A stretch of 34,230 nucleotides of DNA from JBAZZQ01 sp041658725 (GTDB lineage: Bacteria; Planctomycetota; Phycisphaerae; JAAYCJ01): assembly GCA_041658725.1 (NCBI GenBank), contig JBAZZQ010000044.1:1-34230 (forward strand). The letters run 5' to 3'. Positions 16,379-25,121 of this stretch are shown here, in pieces (position 1 is the first letter of the stretch; each line of letters starts with the position of its first letter). Position numbers and translations under genes: made by a program. The notes beneath the pieces are model-generated. The model made no database searches. It had not been told where the DNA came from and saw nothing but the letters and a program-made list of their open reading frames with translations.

Positions 16379-18337
16379 ATGCGAAAAGAATGGATGGTGA
16401 TTGTAGGAATTCTGATAATGGCGGGAAGTGTCTGGGGCGCTCCAGAGGTAACTTTTATCGCCCCTGGTCCGGGGATTCATGTCCCCCTCGATAACGTCAC
16501 GACTTCGAATCCCTCGACGTATGGGAAGCTAATGAACGTAACCGGAACGTGGACATACGATGCGGATGCGGCCTCAACGTCCTCCCTCAATGCGTCTTTG
16601 CTGTATAAGACAACCCAACCTGACAATACAACCGAGGTCGCAATGCCTGGCACCAAGGACTGGGTAATGGAAATCTCATACAAGCATGTCGGCGGCTATA
16701 ACGGCGGGATTCCCTGGTTTACTTACGCGGGCAGCAACCGAGTCATCAGCCTGTGGCATGACAACACTACGTCCTGGAGTATTCGAACCGGAAACGGCAG
16801 CGGCGGATGGACCGCGCAGGTTTCGGGATTGGTGTTGGGAAGCTCTTACCACACTTTTATGACTCACTATAAAGCTGACGTTCAACGCCTGGATATTTAC
16901 ATGGACGGTAATCTTCTTGCGAGCAACATTGCGCTTGGTCATGGTGTGTACACGTTGAGCAGCGTTCAACTTGAGGACGCGGATGCCGCCAGCTCGACGG
17001 ACTCCTATCGTTATCTAAAAGTAGGTCAATTGGCGCCGCCTGTCCATGCCATAGAGGATGCGATTGGCTCGAGCAACGGATCCAGCATCATCAACGTGAT
17101 AACCTATTACATGGAACATTTCTCAGAGTATCCGGAGGATATCGACATCAACGATCCTGCCAGTAGCAATTGGAGTCCCCTGATCGAGGATATTGTCGAT
17201 AATATGGACTCCAGCCGTGGTCGTATTATCTTCTTTCCGGGCGGACTTTACCGGTGTACCAGCACGATTAACATCCATAAACCCTCCAGTACCCCTCTGA
17301 CCTTCATGGGCGTGGGCCACGCAAGCGCCAACCTTAACTTAGAAGGAAGCGTTCTTAAATACGAAGGGGCTACGCATCTTTTCAAGCTCTATGGACCGAT
17401 GTCTAACTTCAATCTTAAGGATATTCAACTCGAAGGACCGGGTGTCCAAAACGATCAAACTGCCGTACGCGCCGATATTGCTGGCGGTAATGTCAATAAA
17501 TGTACTTTTGAGAACCTCAAGATAAATAATTTTAAGCGCGGATTTTATTTCCCCGGGGACGCGGACGGGATGGCGTTCCGGGACATCCGGTTTGCCAATA
17601 TCAACCGGTGCATTTACCTCCAGCGTGCCGACGCGGTCGTTATCGAGCACATCGAGGGCGAACCGTTCTACGAGTATATGCTGTACCTGGACCAGTGCAG
17701 CGGAGTGATGGTCAATAACGTCTTGGCGGTAGCGACTACGACCACCCCCGCCAGGGCCTTTATCCTGACCGGATCCGGGACGGCGGGCAAAAGCATCGAA
17801 ATCAACGGTGTCCATGCGGAATTCGTGAACAACCTGGCGACGGTCACGTGTCCGAATGTGAGTCTGAAGAACTTCTTTTACTATAGCACTCCGGGCGACC
17901 CGATCCATGACGACGCGTTTGTGTTCGCTCAGGTATCCGATCAGCAGCCTGAAAACTGTCTGATCGAGAATGCGTCCTTTGAACTGGACTGCGACCGGAA
18001 TGGAACGAAGGATATCTCCTTACGGACCAGCGGAACGGTTAATCTTATCGAATCGACCCCCACGGTCCTCGCCGGCTCGAGTTGTAATGGTCTGCGGATC
18101 ATCAATTCGGAAATGGATATGTCTGGCATCCCGACAACAAGTTTGGTTGAGAAGTATTCCAGGGGCGAACAGTGGGTCGGCAATCAGCTTAAAAGGGCCT
18201 ACGGGACAGCCTCTCCTACGTATGCTGGAAATCAAGGGGATATCGTATGGAATATTCAGCCAGTCGCGAATGGATATATCGGATGGATATGCGTAGGCGG
18301 CTCGACATGGAAGGGTTTTGGAAAAATTGCAAGCTAA
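16379..18337 (+). CDS. secreted LamG-like plus parallel beta-helix protein (pectate-lyase superfamily), copy 2
   Basis: A 652-aa tandem paralogue of the preceding gene with the same order: signal peptide MRKEWMVIVGILIMAGSVWG, LamG-like module including the last strand (DSYRYLKVGQ), beta-helix, and the GDIVWN...GWICVGGSTWKGF tail. Long runs are identical or nearly so (PPVHAIEDAIGSSNGSSIIN), so the pair arose by tandem duplication and then diverged, mostly in loops that may set specificity. An AAAGGG site six bases upstream of the ATG supports the start. Confidence 0.78.
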   Translation: MRKEWMVIVGILIMAGSVWGAPEVTFIAPGPGIHVPLDNVTTSNPSTYGKLMNVTGTWTYDADAASTSSLNASLLYKTTQPDNTTEVAMPGTKDWVMEISYKHVGGYNGGIPWFTYAGSNRVISLWHDNTTSWSIRTGNGSGGWTAQVSGLVLGSSYHTFMTHYKADVQRLDIYMDGNLLASNIALGHGVYTLSSVQLEDADAASSTDSYRYLKVGQLAPPVHAIEDAIGSSNGSSIINVITYYMEHFSEYPEDIDINDPASSNWSPLIEDIVDNMDSSRGRIIFFPGGLYRCTSTINIHKPSSTPLTFMGVGHASANLNLEGSVLKYEGATHLFKLYGPMSNFNLKDIQLEGPGVQNDQTAVRADIAGGNVNKCTFENLKINNFKRGFYFPGDADGMAFRDIRFANINRCIYLQRADAVVIEHIEGEPFYEYMLYLDQCSGVMVNNVLAVATTTTPARAFILTGSGTAGKSIEINGVHAEFVNNLATVTCPNVSLKNFFYYSTPGDPIHDDAFVFAQVSDQQPENCLIENASFELDCDRNGTKDISLRTSGTVNLIESTPTVLAGSSCNGLRIINSEMDMSGIPTTSLVEKYSRGEQWVGNQLKRAYGTASPTYAGNQGDIVWNIQPVANGYIGWICVGGSTWKGFGKIAS

Positions 18338-18397
18338 GAAACTACATCCAGGCAAGTTTAGATTGATGAATACATCGATGTTATGACAAAAAGAAAA

Positions 18398-18421
18398 TCG
18401 CAATGGATCGTTTAATTGCGA
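18398..18421. promoter_or_regulatory. inverted repeat at the pseudopilin promoter
   Basis: TCGCAAT (18398-18404) and ATTGCGA (18415-18421) are perfect 7-bp arms around 10 nt, ending five bases before the extended -10 box. Position suggests an operator covering the -35 region; as a terminator for the upstream gene it would lack a U tract. Confidence 0.4.
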
Positions 18422-18425
18422 AAAT

Positions 18426-18434
18426 TGGTATAAT
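18426..18434 (+). promoter_or_regulatory. extended -10 promoter before the pseudopilin gene
   Basis: TGGTATAAT is a perfect TGN-TATAAT extended -10. No good -35 is seen, which such promoters can do without. The predicted start is near 18441, giving a very short leader that begins at the GAAGGAG ribosome site. It may serve the long operon up to 33209. Confidence 0.5.
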
Positions 18435-18452
18435 TTAAATGAAGGAGTTAAT

Positions 18453-19217
18453 ATGTTTACCATGCGTAATTCAAAATGTAGAGTCCGACGTACTGTAGGA
18501 GCGTTCACGTTAATCGAACTGCTCGTGGTGGTGGCGATTATCGCCGTGTTAGTGTCAATTCTGCTTCCGGCCCTGTCGGCGGCCCGGGAAAGCGCACGAC
18601 GAGCCCTGTGTTCAAATAACCTGCACCAGTGGGGATCTACTATCATGATGTACTCCCAGGAAAATAGTGAATGGTTTCCCATCTGCGGTATTTCCCGCGC
18701 GGCAGGAGGAGCTGGTACTAGCGAAGTATTTCAGTATATACCGCTCTCAACGGCACAGGTTCTTTCTCGTTACCTTCCCGACAACGCGATGGTGGGTATT
18801 CTGGATTGTCCCAGTAACATGGTATACCGTGCGGCTTTTGTGGATCCAGAACAACCAACAGCACGAACCCTTACACACTACCAGTTTTTTATGAATAAGC
18901 TCGGTAGTCCTGCAGCTTGGTACAATAGTCAGCAAAACCTTGATAGGCTTAGTACCGTGAACGATCCGAGCCGGACCGCATGTATGTCAGACTGGAATGT
19001 TTATCTTAGCGGTCCTATGTGGGAGGTTGGATACAGCAATCACCTAAAAGGAGACTTCAAAGAGACAAATCCTTTGGAATTCAGAACTCCAGCTGCTGGC
19101 GTTAACGTCTTGTACGCCGACTTTCATGTCGCGTGGAACCCGGTGGAATCTACAAAGATAAATGCCCTGGTCTACTGGAAGGGTATGTCGGCGAATAAGT
19201 GTCATTATTGGTGGTAA
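18453..19217 (+). CDS. type II secretion/type IV pilin-like pseudopilin (planctomycete type)
   Basis: A 254-aa protein with the prepilin cleavage and methylation motif: basic leader (KCRVRRTVGA), then FTLIELLVVVAIIAVLVSIL. The C-terminus has VNVLYADFHVAWNP, matching the family motif NVLFADGHVxW common in Planctomycetota and Lentisphaerota. Such genomes carry many stand-alone copies next to carbohydrate genes; their role is unknown. GGAG lies five bases before the ATG. It is the first gene after the promoter at 18426 and sits 22 bp before the SGNH gene. Confidence 0.9.
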   Translation: MFTMRNSKCRVRRTVGAFTLIELLVVVAIIAVLVSILLPALSAARESARRALCSNNLHQWGSTIMMYSQENSEWFPICGISRAAGGAGTSEVFQYIPLSTAQVLSRYLPDNAMVGILDCPSNMVYRAAFVDPEQPTARTLTHYQFFMNKLGSPAAWYNSQQNLDRLSTVNDPSRTACMSDWNVYLSGPMWEVGYSNHLKGDFKETNPLEFRTPAAGVNVLYADFHVAWNPVESTKINALVYWKGMSANKCHYWW

Positions 19218-19239
19218 AACAAACAAGGAACCATCTGCT

Positions 19240-20052
19240 ATGCGAAACTACTATTATGTTTGCGTGTTGGCTTGCATCTTCCTGGTGAGTGTTGGTAATT
19301 GTTATTCGGAGACAATTCCAAAGGCTACGTCCCAGGCGGTTTTTATTGACTTATCGTCTGTTCTCTCAAAAAACCGGCCGCTCGTATGGCTGTTTGCTGG
19401 AGACAGCATAACGCAGGGCGCGGTGCATACGCATGGGTGGCGCGACTATACGGAGCTGTTTAAAGAACGGCTGTATGAAATAGAACGAAAACAGGATGTG
19501 GTGATTAATACCGCGATCAGCGGTTTTAATATACGAAGGCTGAATTCGCGGTTTGACGAAAGGATAGGCCGGTTTCGCCCTGATGTCTTAATCCTGATGT
19601 TGGGGACCAATGACGCGGTGAGTGGTTCAGAAAATTTGAAACCTTTTTCCGAACAATACACTGAGGTTATCAAAAAGGCACGGCAGGCGGGCATAACCTT
19701 AATTGTCGTACAGACAACAATTCCTTTGGTGCCATTGGATATAAAACGAGTTGCGGGTTCGGATACGTCCGCTCAAAAGTCAGACATGCAGAGACTGGAG
19801 AGCAGACTGAATTTCCTGCCTGCCTATGTCGATGCCACACGGTCAGTGGCCTCGAATGAGAAGGTTCCATTGATCGATCATTGGGCGGCGTGGCCGGGTC
19901 CGATCTCCGATCAACTTACGTTGATGAATGACGCTATTCATCCGAATGAATACGGTCATCGTTGGATGGCCGAGACGCTTTTTCGTCGTTGCGGACTATG
20001 GGACGAATCGAGTCGGGTTTGCCGGCTTGTTTCAACGACTAAAACCAAATAG
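19240..20052 (+). CDS. secreted SGNH/GDSL-family esterase
   Basis: A 270-aa protein: signal peptide MRNYYYVCVLACIFLVSVGNCYSE, then SGNH blocks. Block I is FAGDSITQG (nucleophile S56), block II NTAISGFN (Gly), block III LMLGTNDA (Asn), block V DAIHPNEYGH (D231, H234). Such enzymes commonly remove acetyl or other acyl groups from polysaccharides. The frame opens at 19162, inside the previous gene, but AAGGAA before 19240 and the signal peptide fix the start. It is 17 bp before the secreted propeller gene, suggesting joint action on an esterified glycan. Confidence 0.9.
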   Translation: MRNYYYVCVLACIFLVSVGNCYSETIPKATSQAVFIDLSSVLSKNRPLVWLFAGDSITQGAVHTHGWRDYTELFKERLYEIERKQDVVINTAISGFNIRRLNSRFDERIGRFRPDVLILMLGTNDAVSGSENLKPFSEQYTEVIKKARQAGITLIVVQTTIPLVPLDIKRVAGSDTSAQKSDMQRLESRLNFLPAYVDATRSVASNEKVPLIDHWAAWPGPISDQLTLMNDAIHPNEYGHRWMAETLFRRCGLWDESSRVCRLVSTTKTK

Positions 20053-20069
20053 AAAGGAATTAATTAAGC

Positions 20070-21497
20070 ATGTATGGCGTGAAAGCACTTTGTTTTATGA
20101 CGTGTATCCTCTCTTTTGCCCCGTTAGGTTGGGGAAAAGAAGGAATTCAATTGTCCAGCCACCCCCAACTCTTCCTCGACAATTTTCTTGTTTCGCGGAT
20201 GGATAATCTGAAACGGGAGATTGTGACGCCCGTTAAAAATCCCGCCAATCCGTTGATCGTACAGGATCAGCCATGGGAAAAGAGGATGCTCCAGATTTAC
20301 GGGACCGTTCTATTCGATACACAATTAAAGAAATACCGCTGCTGGTATCTGGGCTGTGAGGATCAAGGTAAGGTCATCGACCGGCCGGAAGGACCGGTAA
20401 CAGTGGAATATTACCAGTGTTATGCGGAATCCAACGACGGGATTCGATGGGTCAAACCGATGGTTGGGACGGGTAAATTCGGTCCTTATGAAAAACACAA
20501 CGTCGTTGTCGTCGGTGGATCAGGATTTTGTGTGTTAAAAGATCCGGCCGATCCGGATCCGAACAAAAGATACAAAGGTTTGGGAGGGAATATTCTCGGG
20601 TTTTCACCGGACGGCGTGCGATGGGAAATTAAGCCCTGGAAGGTGGTGGGGAAAAATGACACCAGTTCCTGCGTGGTCAAATGGAAGGGGGAATACCTGG
20701 CCTACGTTCGAAACCAGGGCAAGTGGGAAAATGGTGTGATGCGGGAAGTGGGTCTGAGCGTCAGCAAGGATTTCGTGAATTGGACGCCCAAGCGGACCGT
20801 ATTCAAAACCGATCAGAAGGATGGATACCCGTGGGCTCAGCCGTATGGAATGGCGGTAACGCCTTACGGGGACCAACTGATAGGGATCGTGTGGCTGATC
20901 CGCCTGGATCAGAAGCAAGGAAATAACAAACATGGAATTATCGATGAAACCCAATTGGTCGTCAGCCGGGACGGAAGAACCTGGAATAGGGTAGCGGACC
21001 GGGCGAATTTTTTAAAGCCAACCCCCTCGACCTGGGATAAGGGGGGAGTCTGGCCGGGGACCACGATGTTCGTAAAGGATGATCAGGTTTACATTTATTA
21101 TACAGGAACACAGAATCGACATGGTGACAAATTCAACCGACCGTCGATCGGTTTGGCGACGTTGCCGGTGGATCGGTTTGTCGGTTTACGTCCAAAGGAT
21201 ACAAATAAAGAGGGAATTCTGGAAACGGTTCCCTTTCATTTTTCAGGAGGCGATTTAATCGTCAATGGCGATGGGGATATTCGGGTGGAAATACTGGATG
21301 AGAAGGGAACTATCATACCGGGATTTGAGCGTAATAAGTGCCGTTGCGCCGCCGACGGATCAACCCGCCATAGAATAACCTGGGAAGGCGGAAAGACTTT
21401 GAAGGATGTTACGGGAAAATCGCCGATCCGCTTGCGTTTTATCGTAAAAAAGGGAACGCTGTTTGCCTTTCAGTTTAGAAATGAAGGGAACAAATGA
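20070..21497 (+). CDS. secreted five-bladed propeller glycosidase-like protein
   Basis: A 475-aa protein: signal peptide (~1-22), a GH32/43/117-like five-bladed propeller (PQLFLDNFLV, LGFSPDGVRW, RDGRTWNRVADR) and the family's C-terminal beta-sandwich (GDLIVNGDGDIRVEILDEKG). It is collinear with the propeller of the gene at 11876, without the LamG-Ig-dockerin cassette. Shared segments such as KYRCWYL/KFRGWYL and WENGVMREV show close paralogy. The catalytic acids are not assignable with confidence; the early LFLD aspartate is a candidate. The gene overlaps the next by four bases (ATGA), pointing to translational coupling. Confidence 0.8.
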   Translation: MYGVKALCFMTCILSFAPLGWGKEGIQLSSHPQLFLDNFLVSRMDNLKREIVTPVKNPANPLIVQDQPWEKRMLQIYGTVLFDTQLKKYRCWYLGCEDQGKVIDRPEGPVTVEYYQCYAESNDGIRWVKPMVGTGKFGPYEKHNVVVVGGSGFCVLKDPADPDPNKRYKGLGGNILGFSPDGVRWEIKPWKVVGKNDTSSCVVKWKGEYLAYVRNQGKWENGVMREVGLSVSKDFVNWTPKRTVFKTDQKDGYPWAQPYGMAVTPYGDQLIGIVWLIRLDQKQGNNKHGIIDETQLVVSRDGRTWNRVADRANFLKPTPSTWDKGGVWPGTTMFVKDDQVYIYYTGTQNRHGDKFNRPSIGLATLPVDRFVGLRPKDTNKEGILETVPFHFSGGDLIVNGDGDIRVEILDEKGTIIPGFERNKCRCAADGSTRHRITWEGGKTLKDVTGKSPIRLRFIVKKGTLFAFQFRNEGNK

Positions 21498-22558
21498 TCG
21501 ATATTACGTTGATCGGAAATTACCATGAGATCGGAATGGAACATGGACGAGCGTTCGCGTCCGACATTCGACCGCGAGTCGATCAATTCTGGAAGAAGTC
21601 CATTAATAACAAGGTTTTGAAGGCATTAGCGAAAACAGTTCCTTTTCTTGAAAAGCGTTTTCCGGATATTGTTCAGGAGATTCGGGGAATAAGCGAGGGC
21701 GCGGACTGTTCTTTCGAGTCCGTATTCCTGTACAATAATCGAGGCATAGTTGACGCGACGACCTTTGAACAGTGTTCCCAGGTGGGAATATGTGAGTCCG
21801 ATTCGATTGTGGTGGGAATGAATAAAGATATTATCCTGCCTGTAACCGACCGTTATTTCGTTAAGAAGATTCTCCCCCAAAAGGGATTGTCCTATATCGG
21901 ATATGGTCATGTTGGACGGGTGTGGGGACACGGAATGAATGAGTCGGGTTTATGCACGGCTGGAACGGCGGCCTATCCCTTGAACAATTATCCTCCGGTT
22001 CTTTCTGTCGGTATGTATTTATTGCCTCCGTTGATTCTCTCCCGTTGCCGAACGGTGGCTGAGGCCATTGACTTGATCATGGAGATAGAATCGATAAATG
22101 ATTCTGGGAATCTTCTTCTGGCGGACGCGACCGGTCAGATTCGGGTAGTGGAAATCACGCCCCACGACAAAGTGATACGAACACCCGACAAGGGAGCGAT
22201 TTTCACCACGAACTATTTCGTGTCTGGAAAGATCGAACACCGGAACGATGTGGAATATCTTCGGGATGCCAGGGAGCGATATCGGGTCATTGAGGAATTC
22301 TGCGAATCGGAGAGAAAGCCCTCGATAGAATACGTGCAACGGATTTTATCCGCTCATCGGGATAAGGGGTCGATTTGTCGGCACCAGGACCAGGTGTATC
22401 AAACGGCTTTGTCTTGGGTGGCGGATATTGTTCAAAGAAAATTTATGCTATGCGACGGATATCCATGCTGCCGTTCGTATCAAAGTTTTGATTTTAAAGG
22501 CACTGCATGCGCCGGGAACGACCTGCCTCAAAGTCACCCTCACACAGTAAAACAATAA
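21494..22558 (+). CDS. C45-family (acyl-CoA:6-APA acyltransferase-like) Ntn hydrolase
   Basis: A 354-aa protein. The N-terminal half matches the C45 family signature (EIGMEHGRA, IRGISEGAD). The candidate autocatalytic nucleophile is C94 in FEQCSQVGI followed by SDSIVVGMNKDI, as in the family pattern C-T-x-x...G-x-N-x-D. It would be processed at C94 into two chains. Members transfer or hydrolyse acyl groups on amines or amides. No signal peptide, so cytoplasmic. Its stop/start overlap with the upstream propeller gene and close spacing with the symporter (24 bp) place it in the pathway. A substrate such as an N-acyl sugar is a guess. Confidence 0.72.
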   Translation: MIDITLIGNYHEIGMEHGRAFASDIRPRVDQFWKKSINNKVLKALAKTVPFLEKRFPDIVQEIRGISEGADCSFESVFLYNNRGIVDATTFEQCSQVGICESDSIVVGMNKDIILPVTDRYFVKKILPQKGLSYIGYGHVGRVWGHGMNESGLCTAGTAAYPLNNYPPVLSVGMYLLPPLILSRCRTVAEAIDLIMEIESINDSGNLLLADATGQIRVVEITPHDKVIRTPDKGAIFTTNYFVSGKIEHRNDVEYLRDARERYRVIEEFCESERKPSIEYVQRILSAHRDKGSICRHQDQVYQTALSWVADIVQRKFMLCDGYPCCRSYQSFDFKGTACAGNDLPQSHPHTVKQ

Positions 22559-22582
22559 AGACACGAATAGAAAGGTTGGCGA

Positions 22583-24130
22583 ATGGAAAAAGGACAATTT
22601 CTTTTCTTGGACTGGATCATCCTGATAGTTTATCTGGTGGGTATGGTCCTGATCGGATTAAAACTAGCCGGGAAACAAACAACCACAAAGGAATACTTTA
22701 AAGCCGACAAGCAAATGCACTGGTTTCCGGTCTCGCTTTCGGTGATTGCAACCCTGTTTAGCGGAGTATCATTCATCGGTCAGCCGGCCAGGGTATTTCG
22801 ATATGATACGGCGTTAATCGCCTTTACGTTTTCGGTTATTCTGATTACTCCCATTGTTAATTATGTTCTTTTACCTTTTTATAGCAAACTGGACGTTACA
22901 ACCGCATACGAATATTTGGAGAAAAGATTTAGTTTAAACGTTCGACTTGTAGCAAGCGCCCTATTTATCCTACGCCGATTGTTCTGGATGGCTTTGGTCG
23001 CTTTGGCGCCTTCTCTGGCATTGAGTGCCATGACGGGAATTAAAGTTGAATATTGTATCCTTATTATCGGGGTCATTGCCACGATTTATGCCAGTCTTGG
23101 CGGGACCAGCGCCGTTATCTGGACGGACGTTATTCAATTTGTAATTTTTATGGCCGGTCAGGTTATCATCATTTGTTTTGTGGCTGGAAAACTGGATGGA
23201 GGGTTTGGAGAAATATGGCGAGTGGGTCTTGCCAGCGGCGATAAGTTGCCTAGCATGGATTTTGATTTCTCCCGGCTCACCTTTTGGACGATGCTTATCG
23301 CCGGCTGTGCCCTTGCCCTTTCAGATCTGGGAGCCGATCAATTGACGGTTCAGCGATTAATGGCGGCCAAGGATCTAAGGCGGGCTCGGATCAGTATGGT
23401 TTTTAATGCCCTTTGGAAAATCCCCTCGATGACTATATTGCTTGGAATGGGAGTAGCCTTATGGGCATTTTATAAAGAGTATCCCCATTTACTCAAACTG
23501 GACCCCAAAGAGTATGATAAAATAGTTCCGTATTTTGTCATTAATGAATTGCCGGTGGGTATTTCAGGACTGGTTATCGCGGCTATTTTTTCTGCCGCTA
23601 TGTCAAGTTTCAGTTCCGGATTGAATTGTCTTGTAACCACATTTACTGTCGATTGGTATAAACGCCTTTTAAAACCGGCACAGGAAGATAAACAATATCT
23701 TGTCTTGGCGAAGGGACTTTCTTTCGTGTTGGGTGTTTCCATTACCATTCTGGCCGTGCTTTTCTATCGGACCGGTATTGAGAGTATTATAGATAAGTCC
23801 AACGAATATCTGGGTTACTTCGGTGGTGCGCTCCTGGGAATATTTTTGCTGGGAGTTTTTACCCGCCGGACAAAAGCGCTACCGACTGTCCTAGCCAGTA
23901 TACTCACGGTAGCCTTGCTGTTTGCCCTGAACTATTATCAATCAGGCAGAAAGAGCTTCATTATCCACCCGTATATGTATTGTTTCCTGGGTGCTGCGAT
24001 GACAATGATTTTGGGGTATATGGGTAGCCTTTTTGGCCCGGAATTACCTTTTGAAGGTATCAGAAACTATACGTTGGCCGGCAAACGGCAAATTACCTCT
24101 GACACCATCTCTGTGGGGCGAAGCACATGA
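22583..24130 (+). CDS. sodium:solute symporter (SSS/SLC5 family)
   Basis: A 515-aa polytopic membrane protein, about 13 helices, of typical family length. Family signatures are visible: an N-terminal helix DWIILIVYLVGMVLIG followed by KEYFKADKQMHWFPVSLS, then SLGGTSAVIWTDVIQF in the middle. It would import a sugar, sugar acid or similar solute with Na+ through the inner membrane. Its ATGA overlap with the next gene (24127-24130) couples uptake to the URO-D-like protein. The substrate is not readable. Confidence 0.9.
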   Translation: MEKGQFLFLDWIILIVYLVGMVLIGLKLAGKQTTTKEYFKADKQMHWFPVSLSVIATLFSGVSFIGQPARVFRYDTALIAFTFSVILITPIVNYVLLPFYSKLDVTTAYEYLEKRFSLNVRLVASALFILRRLFWMALVALAPSLALSAMTGIKVEYCILIIGVIATIYASLGGTSAVIWTDVIQFVIFMAGQVIIICFVAGKLDGGFGEIWRVGLASGDKLPSMDFDFSRLTFWTMLIAGCALALSDLGADQLTVQRLMAAKDLRRARISMVFNALWKIPSMTILLGMGVALWAFYKEYPHLLKLDPKEYDKIVPYFVINELPVGISGLVIAAIFSAAMSSFSSGLNCLVTTFTVDWYKRLLKPAQEDKQYLVLAKGLSFVLGVSITILAVLFYRTGIESIIDKSNEYLGYFGGALLGIFLLGVFTRRTKALPTVLASILTVALLFALNYYQSGRKSFIIHPYMYCFLGAAMTMILGYMGSLFGPELPFEGIRNYTLAGKRQITSDTISVGRST

Positions 24131-25116
24131 TGACTTCCCGTGAATTGGCTCTAAAAGCGATTTCTCATGAAAGGCCGGATACGATACCGGCTACGCTTTA
24201 CGTGGAGGAAAAAATCCGAAACCTATATGGGAAAGATTTTGTAAATGATACGGTTCGTATCCTTTGGGAGATCGAGCAAGAGAAGATCGATTCCCATGTT
24301 TTCCGCGATCCCTTTGGCGTTCGTTGGGAAAGGAATCGGGCATCCGCCTGTTTCATCGATCCTCCGCTTAAGGAACCCGAGGCCGGGCAGATTCCCCGCA
24401 TTAAATTGTTGCCGGAAGGAGAGGAGCGGCGGATACGTGATATCCGCCTGGCCAATCCCGATAAATTTATCTATTACCAATTTACGATGACGTTCGGTGA
24501 GCGTTTATGGGCATTGCGCGGGTTGGAGCAATACCTGGCGGACCTTATCGAAAATCCTGGTTTTATTCATGAATCGTTGGATATATTGCTTGCCATGCAT
24601 CTTGAGGCTTTGCAGACGCTTGTCTTGTTGCCGATTGATGGAATAACTTTTGGGGATGATTTTGGTACCCAGCGGGGACTGATGATCAACCCCAACAGCT
24701 TCAGGCAATATTTTCGACCACGATTGGCCGTTTTGTATGAGAAGGTTCGCGCCGCGGGACTCGTGGTAGGTGCTCACTCCTGCGGGGATAACACTGCTAT
24801 TATGCGTGATTATGTGCAAATCGGATTACAGGTTTTTCATCCGTTACAGCCGGAATGCATGGATATTTCGGCAATCAAGAGGGAATATGGAAAGGACTTG
24901 ACGTTTCGCGGTGGGATCGGGGTCCAGGGGTCGGTGGTTTATGGAACTCCGGACCAGGTAAAGCGCGATGTTTTTCATGCCGTGCAAATACTCTCCCGCG
25001 ATGGAGGATATCTCATGGAACCCTGCAAACCGCTGCCGCCGGAAACACCTGTGGAAAATGTACGGGCCTTTATCGAGGCCATGGAACAGGCTAGACGCTA
25101 TGACTTTGGAGACTGA
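24127..25116 (+). CDS. uroporphyrinogen-decarboxylase-fold methyltransferase-like protein (MtaA/CmuA type), complete Zn ligands
   Basis: A 329-aa cytoplasmic protein of the URO-D superfamily. H217 and C219 in AHSCGDN and C300 in MEPCKPLPPETPVENV match the Zn-ligand pattern HxC...C of the corrinoid methyltransferases MtaA/MtbA/CmuA (spacing ~80). The N-terminal porphyrin-binding arginines of true HemE are not seen. It is therefore more likely a methyl-transfer enzyme than a heme enzyme. Its overlap with the symporter gene links it to an imported substrate, perhaps a methylated sugar, but no corrinoid protein is in the window. ATGA overlap fixes the start. Confidence 0.8.
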   Translation: MMTSRELALKAISHERPDTIPATLYVEEKIRNLYGKDFVNDTVRILWEIEQEKIDSHVFRDPFGVRWERNRASACFIDPPLKEPEAGQIPRIKLLPEGEERRIRDIRLANPDKFIYYQFTMTFGERLWALRGLEQYLADLIENPGFIHESLDILLAMHLEALQTLVLLPIDGITFGDDFGTQRGLMINPNSFRQYFRPRLAVLYEKVRAAGLVVGAHSCGDNTAIMRDYVQIGLQVFHPLQPECMDISAIKREYGKDLTFRGGIGVQGSVVYGTPDQVKRDVFHAVQILSRDGGYLMEPCKPLPPETPVENVRAFIEAMEQARRYDFGD

Positions 25117-25121
25117 CGGAC

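Noticed and set aside
24127..25116. True heme-pathway uroporphyrinogen decarboxylase (hemE)
   Set aside because: Context is sugar uptake, Zn ligands of methyltransferases are present and the HemE N-terminal arginine motif is not seen.
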